IMG/VR virus record: IMGVR_UViG_3300009481_000079
Coordinates: 1-26,770 of that record
Strand: one strand, 5' to 3'
Length of the DNA: 26,770 nucleotides
DNA from: a virus
Below, in pieces: positions 8,355-17,139 of the stretch; position 1 is the stretch's first letter, and every line of letters starts with the position of its first letter. The position numbers were made by a program, and so were the translations under genes. Under the pieces are notes generated by a model. That model had not been told where the DNA came from. It did no database searches and saw only the letters and a list, made by a program, of their open reading frames with translations.

Positions 8355-9053
8355 ATGGCAAATTATACAAGAACACAAAATTTTACGGTTAAAGATAGTT
8401 TAGATACCGGTGACGCCGAAAAGATTATTTCTGGTGCCGACGTTGATGGGGAATTAAATGCTATTGCTACCGCTATTGCTAGTAAAGCTGAGTCGTCTTT
8501 TGAAGCAGGAGTTAAAATGGTTTTTGTTGGGTCATCTGCTCCAAGTGGATGGTCTTTGGTTACAACCTACGACGACAGAGTGCTAGTTATACAGAACGCG
8601 GCAAGTGAATCTACAGCAGGAAACTGGAGTATTGGTGGTACACAGCTTGCAGCAGCTACTACAGGAAATGTACCTGACCATAGTCACAATACAGGTAACC
8701 ACACGCACACTACTGCAGCGCATAACCACGCAGATAATTTTGTGGTAAGTAATGCTACAGGGTCTACGTATACAGGGGGTATACAGGGTACTAACGCGGT
8801 GGCGGATACTACTTTTTTTGCAACAGGAAACGACGCTAAGACAAATGGTAATACTACCATTGACTTTAACCTTTCGGGTAGCGTGTCGGCGTCTAACGCA
8901 CTTACTACTGGCAACCCAAATGGTACTCCCGATACAGGAGGTATTAACGCTAATAATGTAGACATAACTATGTCTACGGCACTTTCGGGAACTATGGTTA
9001 ACGGTAACTATCGCCCTGCGTATGTTAATGCGTTTATTTGCTCAAAAAATTAA
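8355..9053 (+). CDS. Tail fibre tip / collar-type protein with His-rich metal-binding motif
   Basis: A 232-aa protein beginning two bases after the hub stop. The N-terminal ~65 residues (MANYTRTQNFTVKDSLDTGD, then VDGELNAIATAIASKAE) look like a virion-attachment segment with a helical trimerisation stretch. The C-terminal domain has APSGWSLVTTYDDRVLV, the cluster DHSHNTGNHTHTTAAHNH and the ending YRPAYVNAFICSKN. This is the pattern of collar/fibre-tip domains in which HxH motifs from three chains bind metal ions along the trimer axis, as in the T4 gp37 tip. It probably contacts the host receptor. Confidence 0.75.
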   Translation: MANYTRTQNFTVKDSLDTGDAEKIISGADVDGELNAIATAIASKAESSFEAGVKMVFVGSSAPSGWSLVTTYDDRVLVIQNAASESTAGNWSIGGTQLAAATTGNVPDHSHNTGNHTHTTAAHNHADNFVVSNATGSTYTGGIQGTNAVADTTFFATGNDAKTNGNTTIDFNLSGSVSASNALTTGNPNGTPDTGGINANNVDITMSTALSGTMVNGNYRPAYVNAFICSKN

Positions 9054-9058
9054 TTAGT

Positions 9059-9433
9059 ATGAAGGTAAATTATCTCACAGCTAAAAAGTATAAGAACGCT
9101 TTTAATTGTAAAAAGTGTCCACAATCTTTAGAAGAAGATGGGTGTCCGGTTTGGGCAGAGCAGATTTGGACAGATAAATTGTCAGGAGAATCTATAGTTA
9201 ACAAAGGGTGCGGCTTTGCGTTGATGCAACATTTACTTGTAGACGTTGTTAAACAAGCAGCTACTGCCCCTGCGGAAATATCACAGATGCGCCAAGAAGT
9301 AGTTGAAAGTGTGCAGAAGGCAACTGTAGCTACGTTAGCGTTTCACAAAGCTAAAGAGGAAGCTTTAAACAGTTCTAAAAATATAACTGAAGATGATATT
9401 GTATTAATAGAAAAGAAAGTTAACGAAAACTAG
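9059..9433 (+). CDS. Hypothetical four-cysteine protein, 124 aa
   Basis: Read from ATG at 9059 (MKVNYLTAKKYKNAFNCKKC), five bases after the fibre-tip stop. Four cysteines (C17, C20, C29, C51) in a CxxC...C...C pattern sit in an N-terminal ~60-residue domain that also has EEDGCPVWAEQIW and NKGCGFALMQHLL. The C-terminal half is helical (EISQMRQEVVESVQKATVAT). The cysteines suggest zinc or an iron-sulfur cluster; neither can be decided from sequence. It sits among virion genes, which is unusual for a metal-binding protein, so an assembly factor is possible. I recognise no named family. Confidence 0.65.
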   Translation: MKVNYLTAKKYKNAFNCKKCPQSLEEDGCPVWAEQIWTDKLSGESIVNKGCGFALMQHLLVDVVKQAATAPAEISQMRQEVVESVQKATVATLAFHKAKEEALNSSKNITEDDIVLIEKKVNEN

Positions 9434-9445
9434 GAGAAATTAAAA

Positions 9446-9748
9446 ATGGGACAAGTAAACTATAATGATGTGCAGTATTCGCTGTTTGCACACGGCACCG
9501 GCACTAGCGCAGTAACAACTAGTCCCGTTATTTTGTATAAAATTCATTGTGTCACTGCAACAGCAACCGAAGATTTTGAAATTAGGGATGGTTCTGGCGG
9601 TAACTTAATACTAGATATTAAGGCAAGTACAGCTATTAATACCTCGTTTGATTTTGAAAATGGTCTTAAGCTGCAAAATGGAATTCACATTACTGTTGGA
9701 AGCAGTGCTACGGGTACGTTTCGTTTTGATTACAGCGTTGCTGGCTAA
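9446..9748 (+). CDS. Small all-beta structural-type protein, 100 aa
   Basis: A 100-aa protein rich in Thr, Ser, Gly and Asn with alternating beta pattern (PVILYKIHCVTATATEDFEI, SSATGTFRFDYSVAG), without membrane segment or paired cysteines. AGGAGAAAT upstream is the ribosome-binding site. It resembles small decoration or tail-accessory beta-sandwiches encoded between tail and internal-protein genes. The role is inferred from composition and position only. Confidence 0.6.
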   Translation: MGQVNYNDVQYSLFAHGTGTSAVTTSPVILYKIHCVTATATEDFEIRDGSGGNLILDIKASTAINTSFDFENGLKLQNGIHITVGSSATGTFRFDYSVAG

Positions 9749-9762
9749 CGGGGAGTTAACTC

Positions 9763-10944
9763 ATGCTTGATTTAGGAAAATTCGCAGAACTCGGCAGGAA
9801 CGGTGACGACACTATAGGGCATTTGACTACTGGTGAACGGATTATTCCTAAGGGAGTTTTAGGTGCAGAACTTACTAATAAAATTATACAAGAAATGGAA
9901 GCGTCTGGTTTAGATCCTTCGCAATATGTAGTGGGGAATAAGAACAATTCTTTAAATCCTGCTACGGGCCAACCGGAATTTGCTATTACTACGCCGGGAC
10001 AATTTGATTTTGGTCCGACACCTTTCGGCTCTCATGGGAGAATGGCTCGACTTCAGACCCAAATGACACCTTTCGTCGAAAGCCAAGCCGATGCTATAGC
10101 AGGACTTACGCAGCAAGTTGTACCTACAAGTACTATTCTGGGTACTACAATGGAAGGTCGTGCAGAATTATCGCCACAAATGCAACAGTTTGTAGACCAA
10201 AACGCGATGCAAGGTGGTTTATTTAATAATCAGATAGGCCAACAGTTAGCGCAATCTCAACTAGGCTCTAACCAACTGCAAGATGCATATAGTAGTTTCG
10301 GACCATCGTCGTATACCACTAGACAGGATTTAGAAAACTTGTTTATGGATCAAGCAGGAATGCAATCCAACCAAAATACGATGTTTAATAACTCGAATTT
10401 GGCTAGTTTAATTGGTGGAGCAGGGGGTGGTACTAGTACTTACAGTGGGGCAGGAGCACTGGAAGGAGCTAATCGTTTAGCAAATCAACAACTAAGGATT
10501 GGTGCTTATCAAGGTGCACAGAATGCTTTTAACTCTGAGATAGAAGGGTTACAACGAATGCTTACTGGTGCCTCTGGTTTAGAAACGGCTGCAATAGACC
10601 GGGCACGCGGTTCACAGGAAGCGTTTAATACTAACCTTGCTAATCTTGGAAGCATTGGACAGAGCCAAATAGACCAGATGATGTTAGGAAGAGGTCTTGG
10701 TGAGGATGCGACTAACTTTCAAATGAATCGTTTAGCGGGAGTTATGGGTGCGTTCAATCCACAGCTTCAGCTTGCCGCGTTCCGCGCATCAACGCCTAAG
10801 GCGAGTAAGGGTATCCTTGGGACTGGAATAACTGGTGGAGACCTGCTACGGGCTGGTGGGGCTGCTCTTAAGGGATATAGTACTGGCGGATGGGGAGAAG
10901 CCGCGATGGCGGGATTTGGTTCTTTGGGTTCTTCAACGGGTTAA
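9763..10944 (+). CDS. Probable internal virion/DNA-ejection protein (393 aa)
   Basis: First of three consecutive large genes after the tail genes, in the place of T7 genes 14-16 or P22 7-20-16. The N-terminus has DTIGHLTTGERIIPKGVLG and GLDPSQYVVGNKNNSLNPAT, segments I associate with this protein type in marine podophages. The body is Gln/Asn/Gly-rich (QQFVDQNAMQGGLFNNQIGQ), with Gly-rich flexible segments (SLIGGAGGGTSTYSGAGALE). The C-terminal ~45 residues are Gly/Ala-rich and moderately hydrophobic (LLRAGGAALKGYS, AAMAGFGSLG), like a membrane-active end. Such proteins leave the capsid with the DNA and form a conduit through the cell envelope. The start has GGGGAG upstream. Confidence 0.6.
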   Translation: MLDLGKFAELGRNGDDTIGHLTTGERIIPKGVLGAELTNKIIQEMEASGLDPSQYVVGNKNNSLNPATGQPEFAITTPGQFDFGPTPFGSHGRMARLQTQMTPFVESQADAIAGLTQQVVPTSTILGTTMEGRAELSPQMQQFVDQNAMQGGLFNNQIGQQLAQSQLGSNQLQDAYSSFGPSSYTTRQDLENLFMDQAGMQSNQNTMFNNSNLASLIGGAGGGTSTYSGAGALEGANRLANQQLRIGAYQGAQNAFNSEIEGLQRMLTGASGLETAAIDRARGSQEAFNTNLANLGSIGQSQIDQMMLGRGLGEDATNFQMNRLAGVMGAFNPQLQLAAFRASTPKASKGILGTGITGGDLLRAGGAALKGYSTGGWGEAAMAGFGSLGSSTG

Positions 10945-10971
10945 AGTAGTTAAACAACAGAGGATAGGATA

Positions 10972-12534
10972 ATGGCAGCATTTCAAGGGTGGGGAGCAGG
11001 TCCGAATTTTAGCGGAGTAGCTCAGAACATAGCGACAGGTCAGCAGCTAGAAGAGCAGAGAAAAGCTAGGCAGCAAAAGCAATTTGAAAATCTACTTACA
11101 AATTTGCGCGACGACAAAAGACGGAAGGAAGATCAAGCTATTGCCGCCGCTGCTGCCACGCAAGCACAAAAGAATACAGAAGCTACTCGTGCGGTAAATT
11201 TATATACGGCGATAAGTAATCAATCTAGTCAACTTCAATTGCGAGAGCCTAAACTGATGGACTTTCTCGGGGATCAAAGCGCCTACAAAACAGCACTTGA
11301 TACTTGGAAAAATGCCGTCGATAGAAATCAAGCTCAGTTGCGCGAACTAGAAGCAAATAACCCTAATTTACGAGCGATGCTAGGTGCTCAAGAAGGTGGG
11401 AGTGGTACTGGGGAAACTAAAGTAACACTAGAAGGTGGGAGTGGTACTGGTAGCGTTGATTCTTTGTTTCGCAGGGTAGTGAGTCCGGGGAATAACACAA
11501 CGGGTAATGCTGTCACAGGTAATATTACTGGCACAGAGTCAAGAACGCCAGTACAACCAGGCGTCGCGAGTAGTACTAATAATAATAATTTGGAGTTCGG
11601 TGGTAACGCCCAGACTAATACGGCGACCAATCAAGATTCTTCGGGGAACATATTTGACCGAACTGGAAGATACATAGGTGGGGCACTTGCAGACCTTACA
11701 CTTCCTTATGACCCTAACGCGGTCGGAGCGGACCCTACTACGGACCAGCGTGGTTGGCTTGAAAACGTACTCAGACAAGGACACAGTCTAGGTCTAGATG
11801 CTAAATCTTTGTACACTATGCTTGAGGATAGGGCACAAAAACAAAGGCTAGGGTCAGAGGTAGGGCAAGAAGTAGGTTTGGGTACGGATGATGATGTAGT
11901 AACTACGCCAAGGGAAACACCAGCTAATTTATCTGGAGAGGAGGCACGAGGGGATACACCAGAAAGTACTAGGCGAGCAATTCAAGACACAATATTTAAT
12001 GCTATAGAGCAGTCACGTATCGGCCTTGGTGATATGGCTGGTGAGGTATATGATGCAATTACCACTAGTATAGATAAGGTTATACCAGATGGTCTGGAGC
12101 GACGTATAGATGCGTTTGGGGAGTCTAATTTAGGCGATAGAGAAAATGCACAAGAAGTAATTACGCTTAAAGAGATTGCAAAAGAATCTGCTAAGGGCGC
12201 TGTAGCAGGTATTGCAGGAGGAATGTCGGTAGTTCTTGGTCTAACGGCTTTAAGGACTATTAGACCCGGACAACGGCAAGTGGTTGCAGCGGCGACAAAA
12301 AGATATAAAGCCCAACTAAAACGAATTAGGAAGGCAGAAAAGCTTAGAGCTGCGAGAAGGGAATATCAAAAGAAAGCAGATAAACTAGCGAAAGCGAGGG
12401 CTGCGAGAGAAAAAGCTGAGAGAAAAGCGAGAGAAAAAGCTAACAAACGTGGACAAGCAACCTCTAATTCTAAGGTTCGACCTAAAGACTTCCTTCCTGG
12501 TAACCGCGTAAACTATAACTTCAGGGTTAGATAG
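10972..12534 (+). CDS. Probable internal virion/ejection protein with basic C-terminal tail (520 aa)
   Basis: The N-terminal ~130 residues are a polar helical segment (GQQLEEQRKARQQKQFENLL, then AIAAAAATQAQKNTE). A low-complexity linker (about 140-240) contains a duplicated EGGSGTG unit. A mixed domain (about 245-400) follows. Near residues 408-427 is a Gly/Ala hydrophobic segment (GAVAGIAGGMSVVLGLTAL), then ~60 residues very rich in Lys, Arg and Ala (about 437-495), probably a long basic helix. Hydrophobic segment plus basic tail would suit a protein that crosses or lines a membrane while contacting DNA. Its place between two other probable ejection proteins supports the call. No peptidoglycan-cleaving motif is seen. 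Confidence 0.6.
   Translation: MAAFQGWGAGPNFSGVAQNIATGQQLEEQRKARQQKQFENLLTNLRDDKRRKEDQAIAAAAATQAQKNTEATRAVNLYTAISNQSSQLQLREPKLMDFLGDQSAYKTALDTWKNAVDRNQAQLRELEANNPNLRAMLGAQEGGSGTGETKVTLEGGSGTGSVDSLFRRVVSPGNNTTGNAVTGNITGTESRTPVQPGVASSTNNNNLEFGGNAQTNTATNQDSSGNIFDRTGRYIGGALADLTLPYDPNAVGADPTTDQRGWLENVLRQGHSLGLDAKSLYTMLEDRAQKQRLGSEVGQEVGLGTDDDVVTTPRETPANLSGEEARGDTPESTRRAIQDTIFNAIEQSRIGLGDMAGEVYDAITTSIDKVIPDGLERRIDAFGESNLGDRENAQEVITLKEIAKESAKGAVAGIAGGMSVVLGLTALRTIRPGQRQVVAAATKRYKAQLKRIRKAEKLRAARREYQKKADKLAKARAAREKAERKAREKANKRGQATSNSKVRPKDFLPGNRVNYNFRVR
11392..11450 (+). repeat. Perfect 20-bp direct repeat inside the 520-aa gene
   Basis: GAAGGTGGGAGTGGTACTGG occurs at 11392-11411 and again at 11431-11450, a 39-bp period, both copies in frame. 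Each encodes EGGSGTG in the flexible linker. The repeat is identical at the DNA level, suggesting recent slippage or duplication and a linker tolerant of length change. Confidence 0.9.
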
Positions 12535-12545
12535 TAGGATAAGCG

Positions 12546-15500
12546 ATGCCAACATACGATGAACTACCGAACGACAATCAATTCCTTTCTGATGGTATTA
12601 AATACTTGCGCCTGTCAGGAGAGGACGTAGGTGACACATCTGACACACCAGAAAATAGAATAGCGTTGCGAGATAGAATCCTATCGGAGAACCGATGGAA
12701 CGTTGCAAACTTACTGGATGCTCTTGAGCTAGGAAAAAATGTTTACGGTGACAATGTCGGACAAGAAGATTTGGCTGCTGTAGGTAGAGTAATGTCTACT
12801 ATAGATAATATGCCTGATTGGTACAAACCGGGAGGTGCTCCAGCGTTTGACACGATAAAAGACTACGCTTTAGCTAGTATAGCAGACCCAACTAACGTAG
12901 CGGGTGCATTGTTAGGAATGGCTACTTTTGGTTTTTCGGGTGGTGCAAGTCTCGCTGCAAAGCAAACTGCAAAGACTGGTGTTAAGAGCTACATAAAGAA
13001 CAAGGCAACGCTTGCTGTCAGTGCTCCGGTATTAAAGGCCGCTGCTACTGAGGGTGCTATAACCGGCGCAGGTAGCGCATACAGAAGTGTTGTAGACCAA
13101 AGGACTAAGATTAAGGTGGGACTACAATCTGAGGTTGACCCTGTTGAAGCGTTAATGACGGGTGTCCTTGAGGGTCCGTTATCTGTGTTTGGTGGTGGCG
13201 TAGTTGCTACCGGTCTAGGTGCAGCATCCAGAGGTGTAGGCAATGCAGCATCAACTAGCACGGGAAAAGCTTTTGGGCTAGAGTGGATGAAGAATAATCT
13301 GCTGCCTAAGTCTGCGAACGATGCCGTGTCTAATCGACTTGCAGAAGAGTTCATGGGAAGAAGTAACTCTTATCAAAAAGAAATTAGTAGTTTAGGAAAA
13401 TTAATGGAGAGGCAGATTACCAAGCACCACTCCGGAAATAAGAACGAAACTATTGACACTATCAACGCGCTCTTGGACGGAAAGGCAACGGCAGACGATT
13501 TAACAAACTTAAACGCCGACTTACGCCAAACAGTTTTGAGTAGTAAGCGTTTAATCACTGAAGTACAAGAGTACATTAAGACCAACCCAAATGTTGGCAA
13601 AGAACTACTAAAGACCATTGGGAAGCATGATGACTACGCTAGAAATGTGTACGAAGTTTTCCAAGTTAAGAAGCGTGCAGTTTCATTTAAGAAGTTTATC
13701 GACAAGAATCCGCAGGTACTTAAAGAACTAGCCGATACAATTGCGGAAGACCCTTCGTTTTTAGGTAGGATACAAGCAGATAATCCTACGTATGCCCGAG
13801 GATTGACACCGGAAGACTTTCAAGGTGGTTCAGATGCGGCCCTTAAAGCGGCAAGGGATTTAGCAAAGCAGCTATACGATCCTAAGAAAGGCCGCTACAG
13901 TAGCATAAAAAGTACGACAGAAACAAGGCAGGAGATCCCCGAGGTATTGAATAAAATCTGGGGTAAGAACTACAACCCTGCAGCACGAGTAAGGCAGTCG
14001 GTTGATGGTTTGATAAAGCGTACCCAGGGGGTTATGCTTGGAACAAGTCTTGCTGATAGTTTAGCGGGTCGTGGTTTAGCTTCTGTTAACCCGGTACGTC
14101 GTGATCTAGGTAGACAAGGTGCCGATAATGTTTTAAAGGAGTCTCCAAGACAAGCCGCAGCACGAGAGTTGAACGTTGCGCGAGAGCAACAGGGTGCCCC
14201 ATTGTTAAAGCCTACGGAGTTAGTTCGGTTGCTTGGGCCTGAGCAGACTGATTTAGTTAGCTTAAGAAAGGGCGACATAAATGCAAAAGCTAGTTACAAA
14301 GATGTATACGTAGCGCCGGAAACAGCAGCTAACCTTCGCCCAATACTGAGCCAGCTTTCAAACTATAAACCCTTGTTTGATGGTAGACACAGTTTCCTAG
14401 AGAATACTGGTAGAGCCTTAGGTAGAACACAGGGCGTGCTTAAGGTAGGTAAAACTGTTATAAGCCCAGTTACTATAGTAAGAAACGCGGTTGGTGCTTC
14501 TTTAGCAATGATAGGTTCAGGAAACCCGGTGAGATGGGTTCGGGATTTTGCTAGTGTGGCTAGGGATTTTACTAGCTCTGAGGTAACCCAAACTGCACGC
14601 GACCTTAGAAATTTAGGTGTAACAGGGTCGTCTGTAGACATTGGACAAATTTTGACCCGTCTGGGAAAAGACATAAACGAAGACCCCGGTATAATTGAAA
14701 AGGTAGGTACATTTGGTTTAGCAGGAGCTTTTCCAAAAGCATATCAAAAAGCGCAAGCCTTTTACGGTGGGACTGATGATTTTTTTAAGTCCCTTACATA
14801 CATGGCTGAGTACGGAAAAGAAAAATCCATATGGGACAGTTTGACTGAATCGCAACGCGCTAATCGCCTTGAGTTATTTAGAGCAGAAGCGGGGCAGGAT
14901 ATCGAGTTATTCAGACCGGACGCGAAGCAGGATATTACGCCAGACAATTACCTTTCTCAGAAAGCGGCGTGGAACACGAAGAATGTTATGCCTGTATATT
15001 CCAGAGTACCGGCTATAACCGAACACGCCCTTGTACGAAGCATACCAGTGATAGGTAACTTTTCCGCGTACCCTTCTGAGATGTTCCGCAACGTATTCAA
15101 CATCTATAAGTTGGCTGCTGAAGAACTAGAGCAGGGTTTTGCATACAATAACTTGAGACTAATTAACAATGGTCTTATGCGTATGGCAGCTTTCCCTGCG
15201 GTTGCCAGTGCAGGATATGTAGTAGCAGAATCAATTGCCGAGTCGGAGGGAACTAAGGACGCAGTAGAAGCGTTGCGTTCTTTGGCACAACCTTGGGATA
15301 AATATGGTGCACTTGTTATTACTGGCAACGAGGTTAAGAACGGGCGTAACATACTTAAGTACACGAACCTAAGCTACAGCAACCCATACGCGCCTTTTGT
15401 GAACGTGTTAATGCCTACAATAACTGCTTTAGCAAACGGTGAGCCGCTTCAGAAAGTTCTTAGTGAAGGGTTGCTGGAATCTTCCAAAGCATTCGTATCT

Positions 15501-16325
15501 CCTTACACTGACCCTGCACTAACGTCTGTTGCGGCAGAGGCTTTAGTTGGAGGAGACTTGGGTAAGCTCTACAAGACTGTCCAACCTGGATTTGTGAAGG
15601 TAGGTCTTGATACCGCTAAACAGTTAGGCGCTCTAAAAGGAGAAGACAGTATCTTGGGTTTAAACGTGACTCCTCAGGATATTGAGCGTGCGTTATATCC
15701 TAAAGCCTTTGGTTCTGACTCGGCTGCACCAGAAAGTGTGGAAGACCTCAATAAGATTATGGCAAAAGAAGGTCAGAACTTAGCAGGTTTAAACGAGCGG
15801 GAAATAGACCTAACGACTGCGCTGGGATTTGCTGCACTTGAGATGTCTAATAACTACGAAGAGCACTACAATAAGGCGTCTAGCAAGATAAGGACTTTCC
15901 TAACCGACCCGAACTATAGCTTGACCCCCGGTAGCGATGCAACCAATCAGATGCTAGAAGAGTACGAGACTGTACTGGAGTTAGACTTTGTAAGGGACCA
16001 GCAGTTACATGAGTTGTACAGGGACATGATTACCTTAACCGGTAGTAAAATGGCGGCGCGTAAAGTCTTACTAGACCCTGCAATTAAAAAGGCTGTGGGT
16101 AGCAATGACAAACTATCTACCATCATGTCTGATAAGCCTAGATTTCTACCTAAACAGTTTTTCAATACCACAAAAATAAAAGCACTGTATCGGGATATAA
16201 GTCAACTTCCGGCGAACGTGAGGAGATCTAAGTCTGCGGCGCTGTCTAACTTCCTCTCGGAAGTATATCGATTGGAAGGCTTATACAGAAGCAAGAGTTT
16301 ACTAGACACGCCGGAACTGGATTAA
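12546..16325 (+). CDS. Large internal virion/DNA-ejection protein (1259 aa)
   Basis: The largest gene of the window and last of the three probable ejection genes, in the position of T7 gene 16. Near residues 112-140 is SIADPTNVAGALLGMATFGF, a DPTN..G element followed by Gly-rich hydrophobic sequence that I have seen in large phage ejection proteins. A second hydrophobic Gly/Ala stretch (about 210-235, SVFGGGVVATGLGAASRGVG) and a third near 880 (FPAVASAGYVVAESI) could insert in a membrane. The rest is long helical sequence with many charged residues, as in gp16-type proteins. I find no convincing lysozyme or transglycosylase motif. The start follows the previous stop by 11 bases with AGGATAAG as ribosome-binding site. 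Confidence 0.65.
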   Translation: MPTYDELPNDNQFLSDGIKYLRLSGEDVGDTSDTPENRIALRDRILSENRWNVANLLDALELGKNVYGDNVGQEDLAAVGRVMSTIDNMPDWYKPGGAPAFDTIKDYALASIADPTNVAGALLGMATFGFSGGASLAAKQTAKTGVKSYIKNKATLAVSAPVLKAAATEGAITGAGSAYRSVVDQRTKIKVGLQSEVDPVEALMTGVLEGPLSVFGGGVVATGLGAASRGVGNAASTSTGKAFGLEWMKNNLLPKSANDAVSNRLAEEFMGRSNSYQKEISSLGKLMERQITKHHSGNKNETIDTINALLDGKATADDLTNLNADLRQTVLSSKRLITEVQEYIKTNPNVGKELLKTIGKHDDYARNVYEVFQVKKRAVSFKKFIDKNPQVLKELADTIAEDPSFLGRIQADNPTYARGLTPEDFQGGSDAALKAARDLAKQLYDPKKGRYSSIKSTTETRQEIPEVLNKIWGKNYNPAARVRQSVDGLIKRTQGVMLGTSLADSLAGRGLASVNPVRRDLGRQGADNVLKESPRQAAARELNVAREQQGAPLLKPTELVRLLGPEQTDLVSLRKGDINAKASYKDVYVAPETAANLRPILSQLSNYKPLFDGRHSFLENTGRALGRTQGVLKVGKTVISPVTIVRNAVGASLAMIGSGNPVRWVRDFASVARDFTSSEVTQTARDLRNLGVTGSSVDIGQILTRLGKDINEDPGIIEKVGTFGLAGAFPKAYQKAQAFYGGTDDFFKSLTYMAEYGKEKSIWDSLTESQRANRLELFRAEAGQDIELFRPDAKQDITPDNYLSQKAAWNTKNVMPVYSRVPAITEHALVRSIPVIGNFSAYPSEMFRNVFNIYKLAAEELEQGFAYNNLRLINNGLMRMAAFPAVASAGYVVAESIAESEGTKDAVEALRSLAQPWDKYGALVITGNEVKNGRNILKYTNLSYSNPYAPFVNVLMPTITALANGEPLQKVLSEGLLESSKAFVSPYTDPALTSVAAEALVGGDLGKLYKTVQPGFVKVGLDTAKQLGALKGEDSILGLNVTPQDIERALYPKAFGSDSAAPESVEDLNKIMAKEGQNLAGLNEREIDLTTALGFAALEMSNNYEEHYNKASSKIRTFLTDPNYSLTPGSDATNQMLEEYETVLELDFVRDQQLHELYRDMITLTGSKMAARKVLLDPAIKKAVGSNDKLSTIMSDKPRFLPKQFFNTTKIKALYRDISQLPANVRRSKSAALSNFLSEVYRLEGLYRSKSLLDTPELD

Positions 16326-16337
16326 GAAGGACTTACT

Positions 16338-16511
16338 ATGGACTCTCAAATATTTTTACCCGATGTTGAATACACTAGCATCGAGCACACTATTGCTGTT
16401 TTTGCAGCGACTATGCAGCTACGTCAGAAAAAGCTTGAGTTAGATGAACTGCTGTTTTTACATGACCTGCTGGAAAAGGAAATAGAAAAACACGAATTGA
16501 TGCTGCATTAA
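16338..16511 (+). CDS. Small helical protein, 57 aa
   Basis: A short gene 12 bases after the large ejection gene, with GAAGGA 6-7 bases before its ATG. The protein starts MDSQIFLPDVEYTSIEHTI and continues as one long amphipathic helix (RQKKLELDELLFLHDLLEKE). The heptad-like Leu spacing suggests a coiled coil. No family is recognised. It may be a late-operon accessory protein; length, spacing and ribosome-binding site support translation. Confidence 0.6.
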   Translation: MDSQIFLPDVEYTSIEHTIAVFAATMQLRQKKLELDELLFLHDLLEKEIEKHELMLH

Positions 16512-16537
16512 ATTACCACTAAAATAACTTACATAAC

Positions 16538-16543
16538 TATAAT
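16538..16543 (+). promoter_or_regulatory. Possible -10 element before the oxygenase gene
   Basis: TATAAT stands in the only AT-rich gap of the late region (16512-16575, 64 bp). No good -35 is visible at 16-18 bp; the nearest is TTACCA at 19-bp spacing. It could give the oxygenase gene its own weak promoter, but one hexamer in AT-rich DNA is weak evidence. Confidence 0.25.
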
Positions 16544-16575
16544 AAAATGTTGCACACTAGAGAGGAACTTTTACG

Positions 16576-17130
16576 ATGGACTCATTTATACGGGGATATA
16601 ACGACGTACTAGATAAAGATATATTGGACAGGGTTATTGCAGCGTTTGAGGAGATACAAAAAAACTCCGGGTACAACGGCGATACTCAGTTTTCAGGTAG
16701 GGCTGGTAGGCATGACAGGTCGATTAATATAGAAGACCACAACTCTGCCCTAGCAGGAGCAGTAAACAAAGCCTTAAACCCCTACCTAAATGACTACTTA
16801 GCAGAATTTCCTGGTGGTGAAAATGTTAGCGTTATCGGATATAACATTAAGGTACAAAAGACTGAACCTACCGGTGGCTATCACGTTTGGCATTGTGAGC
16901 ATTCAGGAAAGGTGGGTACTAGTAACCGCGCTTTGGTGTGGGTATTGTATCTAAATGACATTGAGGAAGGTGGAGAAACTGAGTTTTTAAATCAGAAGCA
17001 GCGCATAGAGCCAGCAGCAGGACGCCTTGTAATTTTCCCAGCGGCGTTTCCTTGGCAGCATCGAGGTAATCCCCCGCTAGTAGGTACAAAATATATAGCT
17101 ACTGGTTGGTGGCACTACCATCTGGTATAA
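16576..17130 (+). CDS. 2-oxoglutarate/Fe(II)-dependent dioxygenase (prolyl 4-hydroxylase-like)
   Basis: A 184-aa double-stranded beta-helix oxygenase. Iron ligands by alignment to the P4H family are H106 and E108 (in YHVWHCEHSG) and H162 (in WQHRGNPPL), with K172 (GTKYIATGW) ten residues after the distal His, as expected for the residue that binds 2-oxoglutarate. LYLNDIEEGGETEFLNQ is the typical beta-hairpin between them. The usual HxD is HxE here. Such enzymes hydroxylate protein side chains while decarboxylating 2-oxoglutarate; substrate is unknown. Homologues are common in marine phages near structural genes, so a virion or host protein target is possible. GAGGAA lies 8-10 bases upstream. 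Confidence 0.85.
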   Translation: MDSFIRGYNDVLDKDILDRVIAAFEEIQKNSGYNGDTQFSGRAGRHDRSINIEDHNSALAGAVNKALNPYLNDYLAEFPGGENVSVIGYNIKVQKTEPTGGYHVWHCEHSGKVGTSNRALVWVLYLNDIEEGGETEFLNQKQRIEPAAGRLVIFPAAFPWQHRGNPPLVGTKYIATGWWHYHLV

Positions 17131-17139
17131 GCGAACCTC

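Noticed and set aside
12989-13354. - strand ORF opposite the large ejection gene
   Set aside because: Shadow of Gly/Ala-rich coding sequence; no start signal and no neighbours on that strand.
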